From Acidimicrobiia bacterium (GTDB lineage Bacteria; Actinomycetota; Acidimicrobiia; Spongiisociales; ZC4RG35): a stretch of 5,305 nucleotides of DNA. Positions 1-5,305 of this stretch are shown piece after piece. The stretch lies in assembly GCA_003230435.1 (NCBI GenBank), contig QIDW01000111.1, positions 1 through 5,305 on the forward strand, given 5' to 3'. The position numbers were made by a program, and so were the translations under genes. Positions within the stretch are counted from its first letter, which is position 1. Every line of letters begins with the position of its first letter. The notes beneath the pieces were generated by a model. The model worked only from the letters and a program-made list of their open reading frames with translations. It was not told where the DNA came from and searched no databases.

Positions 1-936
1 TTTCACGGCCCGACACTCTCGTTCAAGGATCATGCCCTCCAAGTCGTGGTCCGACTTCTCGAACGTGAAGTTCATCACGGAACCATCCTCGGCGCTACTA
101 GCGGCGACACAGGCTCGGCGGCAATCGAGGCCTGTCGAGGGTCGAAGCACTTGGACATCGTGATCCTCTTTCCCGAAGGAAAGGTTTCTGAGTTCCAGCG
201 TCGCCAGATGACCACAGTTTCCGACGAGAATGTCACCGCTGTTGCCGTCAGGGGGACGTTCGACGACTGCCAGGCACTGGTGAAGCAGGCCATGACCGAC
301 CGGCCTGGGTTGCTTGCAATCAACTCGATCAACTGGGCTCGTATCGCCGCCCAGGTCGGTTATTACCTTCACGCCGGCACCCGGATCGGGGAGCCGTTCG
401 ATGTCGTGGTCCCCACGGGCAACTTCGGCAACGTCTATTCCTGTTGGCTGGCGAAACAGATTGGGGTCCCCATCGAGACGATCACTATTGCCAACAACGC
501 CAATCACGCGTTGGCTGATCTTGTGGAGACCGGCGTGATGAAGCCGTCTGCGGTCTTGGCCACAACCGCTCCGGCCATGGACATCCAGGTGCCGTCGAAC
601 CTGGAGCGTTTTCGGGAGGACCCAGCGGCCGAGTTCTTGGCGGGATGGTCGAGTGACGTCGAGATTCGGGAGGCTATTGCTTCGGTGTCCAGAGTCGACG
701 GTTATGTCCTCGATCCCCACACTGCCACGGCCTGGAGAGCTGGTACCGAAACACTCGGGGACCGTCCACAATTGGTTGTGTCCACCGCACATCCGGCCAA
801 GTTCAGCGATACCGTCTCCAGTGCTCTCGGTCGGCCTCCCGAACTTCCTCCTGGTTTCGATCATCTCATGGATCTTCCCGAAAGAGTGGTGACGATCGAC
901 GCCAATCCTTCAGACCTGGACAGGCTGATCCGATAG
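1..936 (+). CDS. thrC: Threonine synthase, 5' end cut by window edge
   Basis: Threonine synthase is a PLP enzyme that converts O-phospho-L-homoserine and water to L-threonine and phosphate in the cytosol, the last step of threonine synthesis. The frame is open from base 1 and 311 residues are visible. The piece begins with FHGPTLSFKD, the family motif whose lysine (residue 9 here, bases 25-27) forms the Schiff base with PLP. It is followed by ATSGDTGSAA and by PTGNFGNV, the phosphate-binding loop of PLP fold type II enzymes. FPEGKVSEFQ, NSINWARIAAQ and, near the C-terminus, STAHPAKFSDTV match the longer E. coli/yeast-type ThrC rather than the short plant/Bacillus type. By comparison with that type, roughly 100-120 N-terminal residues lie outside the window. 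It ends at TAG 934-936. In many actinobacteria hom-thrC-thrB precede rho; here no thrB follows. The protein looks intact as far as visible. Confidence 0.96.
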   Translation, partial: FHGPTLSFKDHALQVVVRLLEREVHHGTILGATSGDTGSAAIEACRGSKHLDIVILFPEGKVSEFQRRQMTTVSDENVTAVAVRGTFDDCQALVKQAMTDRPGLLAINSINWARIAAQVGYYLHAGTRIGEPFDVVVPTGNFGNVYSCWLAKQIGVPIETITIANNANHALADLVETGVMKPSAVLATTAPAMDIQVPSNLERFREDPAAEFLAGWSSDVEIREAIASVSRVDGYVLDPHTATAWRAGTETLGDRPQLVVSTAHPAKFSDTVSSALGRPPELPPGFDHLMDLPERVVTIDANPSDLDRLIR

Positions 937-947
937 AGATACCGGTC

Positions 948-975
948 GCTGCTTTGCGAAGGATTCGTAAGCGGC
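948..975 (+). terminator. Stem-loop just after thrC, possible terminator without U-tract
   Basis: Eleven bases after the thrC stop, bases 948-954 pair with 969-975 and 956-960 pair with 964-968, giving 12 pairs (two G-U) around a GGA loop, with one bulged T at 953-955. It is the best hairpin I found in the gap. No run of T follows (TACGATGATG comes next), so it is not a classical intrinsic terminator. It could be a U-less terminator, an mRNA 3'-end stabiliser, or, as DNA, an imperfect palindrome overlapping the candidate rho promoter. The pairing was read by eye; no folding energy was computed. Confidence 0.4.
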
Positions 976-981
976 TACGAT
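954..981 (+). promoter_or_regulatory. Candidate sigma-70/SigA-type promoter for rho operon
   Basis: TTGCGA at 954-959 (4 of 6 to TTGACA) and TACGAT at 976-981 (4 of 6 to TATAAT, with the TA and final T kept) are separated by 16 bases. Transcription would begin near 987-990, leaving a leader of about 130 bases before rho. The match is modest and chance is a real alternative. It is supported mainly by position, in the only sizeable gap of the window and just after thrC. The -35 box and the spacer lie inside the 948-975 hairpin, so a dimeric regulator binding there would cover the promoter. Confidence 0.35.
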
Positions 982-1123
982 GATGTCAGTTGCCAGTCCC
1001 AGATTTGGCAGCGACCCACACGCAATAGCCACTGAAGGCGCGCCCCTTATTGTGTTGCGTCGCGGTGGTTCTCCATCCGATTGGACCCCCTCAAAGAGGG
1101 ACGATTCACGAAGGATCCAATGA
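980..1123 (+). CDS. Possible small upstream ORF overlapping rho start (ATGA)
   Basis: An ATG at 980 opens a 47-residue frame that ends at TGA 1121-1123, overlapping the rho ATG by four bases (ATGA), the arrangement typical of translational coupling. Later in-frame starts are GTG 1052 and TTG 1055, which would give about 23 residues. The product is Arg/Ser/Pro-rich with no motif I recognise. No good Shine-Dalgarno stands before ATG 980: GAAGGA at 958-963 is too far away. If transcription starts near 988, ATG 980 would be off the message and only the shorter versions could exist. It may be chance, a leader peptide, or a worn remnant of a gene such as thrB. Confidence 0.15.
   Translation: MMSVASPRFGSDPHAIATEGAPLIVLRRGGSPSDWTPSKRDDSRRIQ
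989..1100 (+). promoter_or_regulatory. Structured rho leader with several possible stem-loops
   Basis: Three further pairings can be read before rho. Bases 989-995 pair with 1006-1012 (7 pairs, one G-U, 10-base loop). Bases 1020-1027 (ACGCAATA) can pair either with 1053-1060 (8 pairs, one G-U) or with 1048-1055 (8 pairs, one G-U, extendable by 1028/1047), and the two choices exclude each other. Bases 1088-1092 pair with 1096-1100 (CCCTC, AAA loop, GAGGG), 9 bases before the rho Shine-Dalgarno. The stretch at about 1069-1095 is rich in C and poor in G. Leaders of rho genes are known sites of Rho autoregulation by attenuation in E. coli, so a control role is plausible, but nothing here proves it. 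Confidence 0.3.
1110..1115 (+). promoter_or_regulatory. Ribosome binding site deciding the rho start
   Basis: GAAGGA at 1110-1115 lies four bases before ATG 1120. The in-frame TTG at 1081, which would add 13 residues, has no such site and lies just before the CCCTC/GAGGG hairpin. The ATG is therefore preferred. Confidence 0.65.
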
Positions 1124-2598
1124 CTACACGAGCTCAACTACAGAGCAAGTCAATCGACGAACTGAGGGAGATTGCCCAGGCAGCAGAACTCCAAACCGAC
1201 GGACTCCAGAAGTCGAAGCTGATCACGGCGCTGATGAACGCCGGTCATGTCGTCGAGGACGCCCCAGCCGAGGTTGTCGACCTACCAAAAGCGACTCCTC
1301 GCACCGAGAGGCCGGCAGCCGATGGGTCAGCTGTCGGAGCCCCACCCAGAGACGGTGCGAGCTCACGCCAGCGTGACGATGACCGTGGTGGCCAAGGCGG
1401 TCAGCGTGACGGCCAAGGCGGTCAAGGTCAGCGTCGCCGCAATCGTCGCCGTCGTGACGAGGAGCAGATCCCCGAAGGCGATCTCGAAGTGCGCGAGGGT
1501 CTCTTGGATATCCTCCCTGAGGGATACGGCTTTCTTCGCGTCACCGGCTACGTCTCCGGTGAGAGCGACGTGTACGTATCCGCCAACCAGGTTAGGAAAT
1601 TTCATCTCCGCAAAGGTGACACGGTCTCCGGCCCGATTCGCCCTCCTCGTTCCAAAGAGAAATTCCCCGCAGCCGTCCGAATCGCCAAGGTCAACGGCGT
1701 CGATCCCGACGAGGCGATGAAGCGGCCAAAGTTCGAAAAGCTCACACCGCTTTTCCCCGATGACCGTCTCCGTCTCGAGGTTGACGGCAAACCCAACAAC
1801 ACCCTCACCCGCATAATCGACCTCATCGCACCCATTGGAAAGGGCCAGCGTGGTCTGATCGTCTCACCGTCGAAGGCCGGTAAAACCACGGTTCTTCAGG
1901 AGATCGCCCAGTCGATTACGGAAAATAACCCTGAGTGCCATCTGATGGTGGTCCTTGTGGACGAGCGTCCCGAGGAGGTCACCGACATGCAGCGCTCGGT
2001 GAAGGGTGAAGTCGTCTACTCGACCTTCGACCGTCCCGCCGAGGAACATACTCAAGTTTCCGAACTGGCCGTCGAGCGTGCCAAGCGACTCGTCGAATCA
2101 GGGGATGATGTCGTCATCATCCTCGACTCGATCACCCGTCTTGCCCGTGCCCACAACCTGGCGACCCCAGCCTCCGGTCGCATCCTCTCCGGTGGAGTCG
2201 ATTCCCAGGCGCTGTACCCGCCGAAACGTTTCTTCGGAGCTGCTCGAAACCTCGAGGAAGGTGGCTCACTCACGATTCTTGCAACCGCCCTCATCGAGAC
2301 GGGCTCCAAGATGGACGACGTCATTTTCGAGGAGTTCAAGGGCACCGGAAACATGGAGCTCCGTCTCGATCGCAAACTTGCTGACAAGCGCATCTACCCG
2401 GCCGTCGACATCGCGGCGTCGGGAACAAGGAAGGAAGAGCTTCTGTTCGACAAGACTGAGCTCGCTCAGGTTTGGAAGCTCCGTAGAGTGCTGCTGGCGC
2501 TCGAGCCAGGCGCAGCAATTGAGCTACTGATCGATCGACTCAAGACAACAAAGTCCAATGCCGAGTTCCTCGCCGAAGTGGCGAAGACCACTGGCTGA
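1120..2598 (+). CDS. rho: Transcription termination factor Rho
   Basis: Rho is a ring-shaped hexameric RNA-dependent ATPase that loads on C-rich untranslated RNA and pulls RNA polymerase off the template. The 492-residue protein has an N-terminal Rho_N (SAP-like) helix domain (about 1-41), a low-complexity insert (about 77-116), a cold-shock-like RNA-binding domain (about 122-195, with LPEGYGFLR and DVYVS), and a RecA-like motor. Walker A is SPSKAGKT with Lys255. The catalytic glutamate is Glu282 in VLVDERPEEV, and Walker B is VVIILDSITR with Asp336. The R-loop lysine is Lys407 in EEFKGTGNMEL, and the arginine finger is Arg437 in SGTRKEELL. Every motor element is present, so it should be active. 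It is longer than E. coli Rho (419 residues) mainly because of the insert, as in other high-GC actinobacteria. The residue matching E. coli Leu208 is Leu279, where the M. tuberculosis methionine linked to bicyclomycin tolerance is absent. rpmE starts 14 bases after the stop. Confidence 0.98.
   Translation: MTTRAQLQSKSIDELREIAQAAELQTDGLQKSKLITALMNAGHVVEDAPAEVVDLPKATPRTERPAADGSAVGAPPRDGASSRQRDDDRGGQGGQRDGQGGQGQRRRNRRRRDEEQIPEGDLEVREGLLDILPEGYGFLRVTGYVSGESDVYVSANQVRKFHLRKGDTVSGPIRPPRSKEKFPAAVRIAKVNGVDPDEAMKRPKFEKLTPLFPDDRLRLEVDGKPNNTLTRIIDLIAPIGKGQRGLIVSPSKAGKTTVLQEIAQSITENNPECHLMVVLVDERPEEVTDMQRSVKGEVVYSTFDRPAEEHTQVSELAVERAKRLVESGDDVVIILDSITRLARAHNLATPASGRILSGGVDSQALYPPKRFFGAARNLEEGGSLTILATALIETGSKMDDVIFEEFKGTGNMELRLDRKLADKRIYPAVDIAASGTRKEELLFDKTELAQVWKLRRVLLALEPGAAIELLIDRLKTTKSNAEFLAEVAKTTG
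1390..1424 (+). repeat. In-frame 14-base direct repeat in the rho insert
   Basis: GGCCAAGGCGGTCA occurs at 1390-1403 and again at 1411-1424, a 21-base (seven-codon) period. It encodes the Gly-Gln-rich stretch of the Rho insert (residues about 90-104), followed by an Arg-rich run (105-112). The shape fits a coding tandem duplication within a disordered basic segment rather than a mobile or regulatory element. Slippage here would change insert length without breaking the frame. Confidence 0.7.
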
Positions 2599-2601
2599 AC
2601 C

Positions 2602-2606
2602 AGGAG
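2602..2606 (+). promoter_or_regulatory. Ribosome binding site deciding the rpmE start
   Basis: AGGAG at 2602-2606 stands five bases before GTG 2612. It selects this GTG over the in-frame ATG at 2558, which lies inside the rho coding region and would add 18 residues not seen in L31. Confidence 0.8.
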
Positions 2607-2611
2607 ACAGC

Positions 2612-2869
2612 GTGAAGACTGACATTCACCCAACTTATGACGTCACCAACGTGACCTGCTCGTGTGGCAACACCTTCGTCACCCGGAGCACCAAGCCTGG
2701 TGACATGCACATCGAGCTATGCAACGAGTGCCACCCCTTCTACACCGGCAAACAGAAGCTCGTTGACACCGGTGGGCGCGTCGAGCGCTTCCAGAGGAGA
2801 TACGGCAAGAGCACTTTCACCAAGGCTGGAGCTCCCGACGCCGAGGCAGAGGCCACTGACTCAGAGTGA
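2612..2869 (+). CDS. rpmE: 50S ribosomal protein L31, zinc-binding type
   Basis: L31 is a small protein of the large ribosomal subunit at the bridge to the 30S head. The 85-residue product begins MKTDIHPTYDVTNVTCSCGN, typical of the family. It carries four cysteines, Cys16, Cys18, Cys37 and Cys40 (CSC and CNEC), the zinc ribbon of the C+ form. The zinc-free paralog used under zinc starvation lacks these, so this is the zinc-replete copy. HPFYTGKQKLVDTGGRVERF is the conserved central block. The C-terminus after about residue 70 is an acidic Ala/Glu-rich tail, slightly longer than in E. coli L31 (70 residues). It lies directly after rho, as in many actinobacteria, with no room for a separate promoter. 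Confidence 0.97.
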   Translation: MKTDIHPTYDVTNVTCSCGNTFVTRSTKPGDMHIELCNECHPFYTGKQKLVDTGGRVERFQRRYGKSTFTKAGAPDAEAEATDSE

Positions 2870-2885
2870 GCCGGCCACTCCAGAT

Positions 2886-2890
2886 GGGAG
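2886..2890 (+). promoter_or_regulatory. Shine-Dalgarno-like GGGAG before the DUF1385 gene
   Basis: GGGAG at 2886-2890 sits seven bases before the in-frame ATC 2898, an ideal distance, in a region with no ATG, GTG or TTG in the DUF1385 frame. This suggests a rare ATC start, or an ATG that was changed or miscalled. An alternative is CTG 2856, with AGAGG at 2848-2852 three bases upstream. Confidence 0.35.
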
Positions 2891-2897
2891 TGGACAC

Positions 2898-3842
2898 ATC
2901 GATCCGGCGAAGACCGTCGGAGGTCAGGCGGTACTAGAGGGCGTCATGATGCGCGCCCCGGAAGCTTGGTCCGTGGCTGTCCGCCAGCCAGACGGCCAGA
3001 TCATCGCCCGACGTGACGAGTTGGGCAGGCTCAGCGAGCGAAACCGATGGGCGCGAGTTCCATTCGTCCGAGGAATCTTTGTGCTCGGCGAATCTCTCAC
3101 GCTCGGATTCAGGGCCCTTTCTTGGTCGGCTCAGAAGGCTACCGATGAGGAGGAAGAACCCCTTACCGGAGCCCAGATCGGGTGGACGATGACGCTGGCG
3201 CTCCTCTTTTTCGCCGGTGTCTTCATCCTTCTCCCCGCATTTGCAGCCGGCGTTGTCGAAGACGACTCGGGGATAATTTTCAACATCGTTGAGGGTCTGG
3301 TCCGACTGTTCCTGTTCGTCGGATATATCTGGCTGATCGGCCGGTCCAAGGAAATCGCCCGGGTTTTCGAATATCACGGGGCCGAGCACATGTCGATCCA
3401 TGCCTACGAGGCCGGAGAACCACTCAGCGTGGAGTCGGTTGCGCGTTACCGTCCGGAGCATCCCCGTTGTGGCACCAGCTTCCTGCTCATCGTCGTGCTC
3501 GGGTCGATCATCTTCTTCACTTTCTTTGGCGTTCCGAGCGGAATCCTGTTCCTCGTTGCATCCCGTCTCATCGGCATACCGATCATTGCCGGATTCGCCT
3601 ACGAACTGCTCCGCTGGTCTGGGACGAGACCCGGCGGCGGGCTTGCTCGGGTCCTCGCCGCGCCGGGCATCTGGCTTCAGAAACTGACCACGGCAGTGCC
3701 CGATGAGTCTCAGATCGAAGTCGCAGTATCCAGCCTCATGGTCGCCCTGAATGCTGAGTCCGCCATAGAGGTAGTCAATCGGGGCGGTGTTCCAGACGTT
3801 GCCATCGCTGCCCGCGATGACGTCTTCGGCCGGGAGAAGTGA
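2898..3842 (+). CDS. DUF1385 (YqhQ-like) membrane protein; start unsettled
   Basis: This is an integral membrane protein of the DUF1385 family, whose biochemical role I do not know. Counting from ATC 2898 it has 314 residues. The family's N-terminal motif GGQAVLEGVMMR is at 8-19. YHGAEH (159-164) and HPRCGTSF (188-195) are the hallmark central motifs, rich in His, Glu and Cys and suggestive of metal or thiol chemistry. PGIWLQKLTT, followed by DESQIEVA, is the usual C-terminal block. Hydrophobic segments at about 95-120, 130-149, 195-213 and 216-241 suggest four membrane helices. No normal start codon exists in frame between GTG 2772, deep inside rpmE, and ATG 2946, which would cut off the conserved motif. 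Candidates are ATC 2898 (good Shine-Dalgarno), CTG 2856, or GTG 2866 (GTGA overlap with the rpmE stop) plus a one-base frameshift. The stop overlaps prfA, so the two are probably coupled. Family identity is firm; the start is not. Confidence 0.88.
   Translation: MDPAKTVGGQAVLEGVMMRAPEAWSVAVRQPDGQIIARRDELGRLSERNRWARVPFVRGIFVLGESLTLGFRALSWSAQKATDEEEEPLTGAQIGWTMTLALLFFAGVFILLPAFAAGVVEDDSGIIFNIVEGLVRLFLFVGYIWLIGRSKEIARVFEYHGAEHMSIHAYEAGEPLSVESVARYRPEHPRCGTSFLLIVVLGSIIFFTFFGVPSGILFLVASRLIGIPIIAGFAYELLRWSGTRPGGGLARVLAAPGIWLQKLTTAVPDESQIEVAVSSLMVALNAESAIEVVNRGGVPDVAIAARDDVFGREK
3832..3836 (+). promoter_or_regulatory. Ribosome binding site deciding the prfA start
   Basis: GGGAG at 3832-3836, inside the end of the DUF1385 gene, is five bases before ATG 3842 but only two before the alternative GTG 3839. 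ATG 3842, which overlaps the upstream TGA by one base, is therefore preferred. Confidence 0.7.
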
Positions 3843-4900
3843 TGGATCCGGCAGTCGAGGTCCGGCTGGGTGAGATCGAGGCTGTCTTCGAAGAAGTCGA
3901 GGCGTCACTTGGCGACCCGGATGTGCTCGCCGATCCAACCAAGCTCGCGGAGTTGGGGAAGAGACACGCCGACCTGAGGGAAGTTGTCGGTGACATACGT
4001 CTATGGCGTCAGGCCAAGACCGACCTCGATGACGCTCGCGATATGGCGAGCGACCCTGACATGGCGGCCCTCGCCGAAGATCTCGAATCCGAAATCGAGG
4101 GCATTGAGGATCGGATAAGGGTTGCCCTGATCCCGACAGATCCCAACGACAAGAAGGACGTCATTCTCGAGATCCGTAAGGCGACCGGAGGTGACGAGGC
4201 GGCCATCTGGGCCGGCGACCTACTTCGGATGTACGAGAAGTACGCCGAAAGGCTCGGATTCAAGATTGAAGGCCTGGATTCGTCCCCGTCGGAAACGGGT
4301 GGCTACGACAAGATCACCGTCGCTGTGAAGGGTCGCGGTGCGTATTCCAAACTCAAGTACGAGGGTGGAGTGCACCGGGTTCAGCGTGTTCCCAAGACAG
4401 AGTCGCAAGGGCGGATTCACACGTCGACTGCGACGGTGGCTGTGCTGCCGGAAGCCGAAGAAGTCGACATTCAGATCGATCCCAACGAGGTGAGGGTCGA
4501 CGTGTATCGGTCGACCGGTCCCGGCGGTCAATCGGTGAACACCACCGACTCCGCGGTGCGACTGACCCACGAGCCGTCGGGTCTCATTGTCTCGATGCAG
4601 GACGAGAAGAGCCAGCTGCAGAACAAGGAAAAGGCGTGGCGGGTTCTGCGAGCACGGCTACTTCAAGCCGAACAGGAGCGAGCGCAGGCCGAATTGGCGG
4701 GGGAGCGCCGCACCCAAGTCGGGACCGGTGGTCGATCGGAGAAGATTCGGACCTATAACTACAAGGGGAATCGGGTCACCGACCATCGTATCGGGCTAAC
4801 GATTCGCCGCCTCGACCAGATTCTCGAAGGCGACCTCGACGGCTTCGTCGACGCTCTCGCCGCCAACGAACAGGCTCAATTGCTCGCCAAAGGCGAGTGA
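3842..4900 (+). CDS. prfA: Peptide chain release factor 1
   Basis: RF1 recognises UAA and UAG in the ribosomal A site and triggers hydrolysis of peptidyl-tRNA. The 352-residue length is close to the usual 355-360. An acidic helical N-terminal domain (about 1-105) is followed by the decoding and catalytic domains. The stop-codon reading tripeptide is Pro-Lys-Thr at 184-186 in VQRVPKTESQGRIHTS; this P-x-T form marks RF1, whereas RF2 has SPF. The catalytic GGQ is at 228-230 in STGPGGQSVNTTDSAVR, with Gln230 the residue methylated by PrmC. KIRTYNYKGNRVTDHRIGLT is the conserved C-terminal block. No frameshift is visible, and there is no sign of the RF2-type programmed site. It overlaps the DUF1385 stop by one base, and its own stop lies in GTGA, where prmC may begin. 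Confidence 0.97.
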   Translation: MDPAVEVRLGEIEAVFEEVEASLGDPDVLADPTKLAELGKRHADLREVVGDIRLWRQAKTDLDDARDMASDPDMAALAEDLESEIEGIEDRIRVALIPTDPNDKKDVILEIRKATGGDEAAIWAGDLLRMYEKYAERLGFKIEGLDSSPSETGGYDKITVAVKGRGAYSKLKYEGGVHRVQRVPKTESQGRIHTSTATVAVLPEAEEVDIQIDPNEVRVDVYRSTGPGGQSVNTTDSAVRLTHEPSGLIVSMQDEKSQLQNKEKAWRVLRARLLQAEQERAQAELAGERRTQVGTGGRSEKIRTYNYKGNRVTDHRIGLTIRRLDQILEGDLDGFVDALAANEQAQLLAKGE

Positions 4901-5305
4901 GCAACCGCGAAAAAGGATCTGTCATTGATTCTTTCCCGTGGTCGACCAGAATCTACCTGTTGGAATCGTTTCGGGCGGTGATCGCTACCGAATCTCTCAG
5001 AAGGTGTCAGACTTGCGCACGATGGACTCCATCCCGGAGCATGAACTCATTCGCCTCGAGGCCTTGGTCAGCGCAGATCAGCCGTTGGAGACGCTGATCG
5101 AGCGCAGTGCAGTACATCGAGGGAACTGCCGCCTTCGGGCCTCTCCATCTGGCTGTCGATGACCGTGTGTTGGTTCCCAGGCCCGAGACGGAAGGTCTAT
5201 TCGACATCGCTTCTCGAATGGTCCGCCACCCGGAAGTGATTCTCGATCTTTGCACCGGATCCGGCGCCCTTGCCTTGGCACTCAAGAAGGAGTTTCCCGG
5301 GGCAT
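4897..5305 (+). pseudogene. prmC: prmC (RF glutamine methyltransferase), 5' part frame-broken, 3' end cut
   Basis: PrmC transfers a methyl group from SAM to the GGQ glutamine of release factors, and its place after prfA fits. From 5107 the frame reads QYIEGTAAFGPLHLAVDDRV, then LVPRPETE, and then ILDLCTGSGALALAL, the SAM-binding motif I; the window ends before the catalytic NPPY. Upstream the same frame hits TGA at 5095-5097. The family-like helix SIPEHELIRLEAL through ETLIER lies in another frame (about 5028-5106; open from GTG 4938 to TGA 5160). Upstream again, ARW at 5017-5025, resembling the family's ARWLVE, is back in the first frame, which opens at GTG 4897 overlapping the prfA stop (GTGA). 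By comparison with the family, about 13 bases seem missing near 5026 and about 17 near 5106; these are estimates by eye. It is either a decaying gene or has assembly errors. Identity is secure from the C-terminal part; the broken state is likely but unproven. Confidence 0.75.

Noticed and set aside
1081..1119. TTG 1081 as the start of rho
   Set aside because: It has no Shine-Dalgarno, it is immediately followed by the CCCTC/GAGGG hairpin, and ATG 1120 has GAAGGA at a workable distance and gives a normal Rho N-terminus.
1363..1605. Minus-strand frame with a Thr/Ala/Leu-rich C-terminus resembling a membrane helix
   Set aside because: It is the antisense of the repetitive Arg/Gly/Gln codons of the rho insert, and its apparent hydrophobic run is a by-product of that composition.
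2558..2611. ATG 2558 as the start of rpmE
   Set aside because: It overlaps the rho coding region in another frame and would add 18 residues before the conserved L31 N-terminus; GTG 2612 has AGGAG five bases upstream.
2664..2897. ATG 2664 as the start of the DUF1385 gene
   Set aside because: It would overlap rpmE by about 200 bases, and the added residues are Ser/Pro/Arg-rich, as expected from reading rpmE out of frame.
2934..3938. 334-residue open frame on the minus strand
   Set aside because: It lies antisense to the DUF1385 gene and the start of prfA, both with clear family motifs. Its own product is rich in charged residues with no recognisable motif, as expected from antisense reading of GC-rich coding DNA.
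3842..4900. Programmed frameshift in the release factor gene
   Set aside because: The P-x-T motif identifies RF1, not RF2, and the frame is continuous from start to stop.

Overview
The window looks like a housekeeping stretch of a bacterial chromosome, most likely from Actinomycetota of moderately high GC; an Acidimicrobiia-like lineage is my guess. The evidence is the order thrC, rho, rpmE, prfA, prmC on one strand, a Rho with an Arg/Gly/Gln-rich insert after its N-terminal domain, frequent GTG or overlapping starts, and GC-rich codon use. A DUF1385 (YqhQ-like) membrane protein gene sits between rpmE and prfA. The lineage is inferred from layout and protein style only; no search was run.

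Layout: 1-936 is the 3' two thirds of thrC (threonine synthase), cut by the window edge. 937-1119 is a 183-base gap with a strong stem-loop just after thrC, a candidate promoter overlapping it, and further possible stem-loops in what would be the rho leader. 1120-2598 is rho, 2612-2869 rpmE (zinc-type ribosomal protein L31), about 2898-3842 the DUF1385 gene, 3842-4900 prfA (release factor 1), and 4897-5305 the start of prmC (release factor glutamine methyltransferase), cut by the window end. All genes are on the + strand. From rho onward they are spaced by at most a few tens of bases or overlap by 1-4 bases, so they are probably co-transcribed.

How they fit together: Rho ends transcription of RNAs that are no longer being translated, L31 is part of the large ribosomal subunit, RF1 ends translation at UAA and UAG, and PrmC methylates the glutamine of the RF1 GGQ motif. 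The block is therefore a termination and translation cluster, with a membrane protein of unknown role inside it and an amino-acid gene upstream.

Two places are not ordinary. The DUF1385 gene has no ATG, GTG or TTG start between the end of rpmE and its conserved N-terminal motif. The 5' part of prmC can be read only by changing frame at least twice, which means either a decayed gene or small assembly errors. The thrC-rho gap is also structured and holds a small frame that overlaps the rho start as ATGA. I see no CRISPR array, mobile element, RNA gene or new defence-like system.
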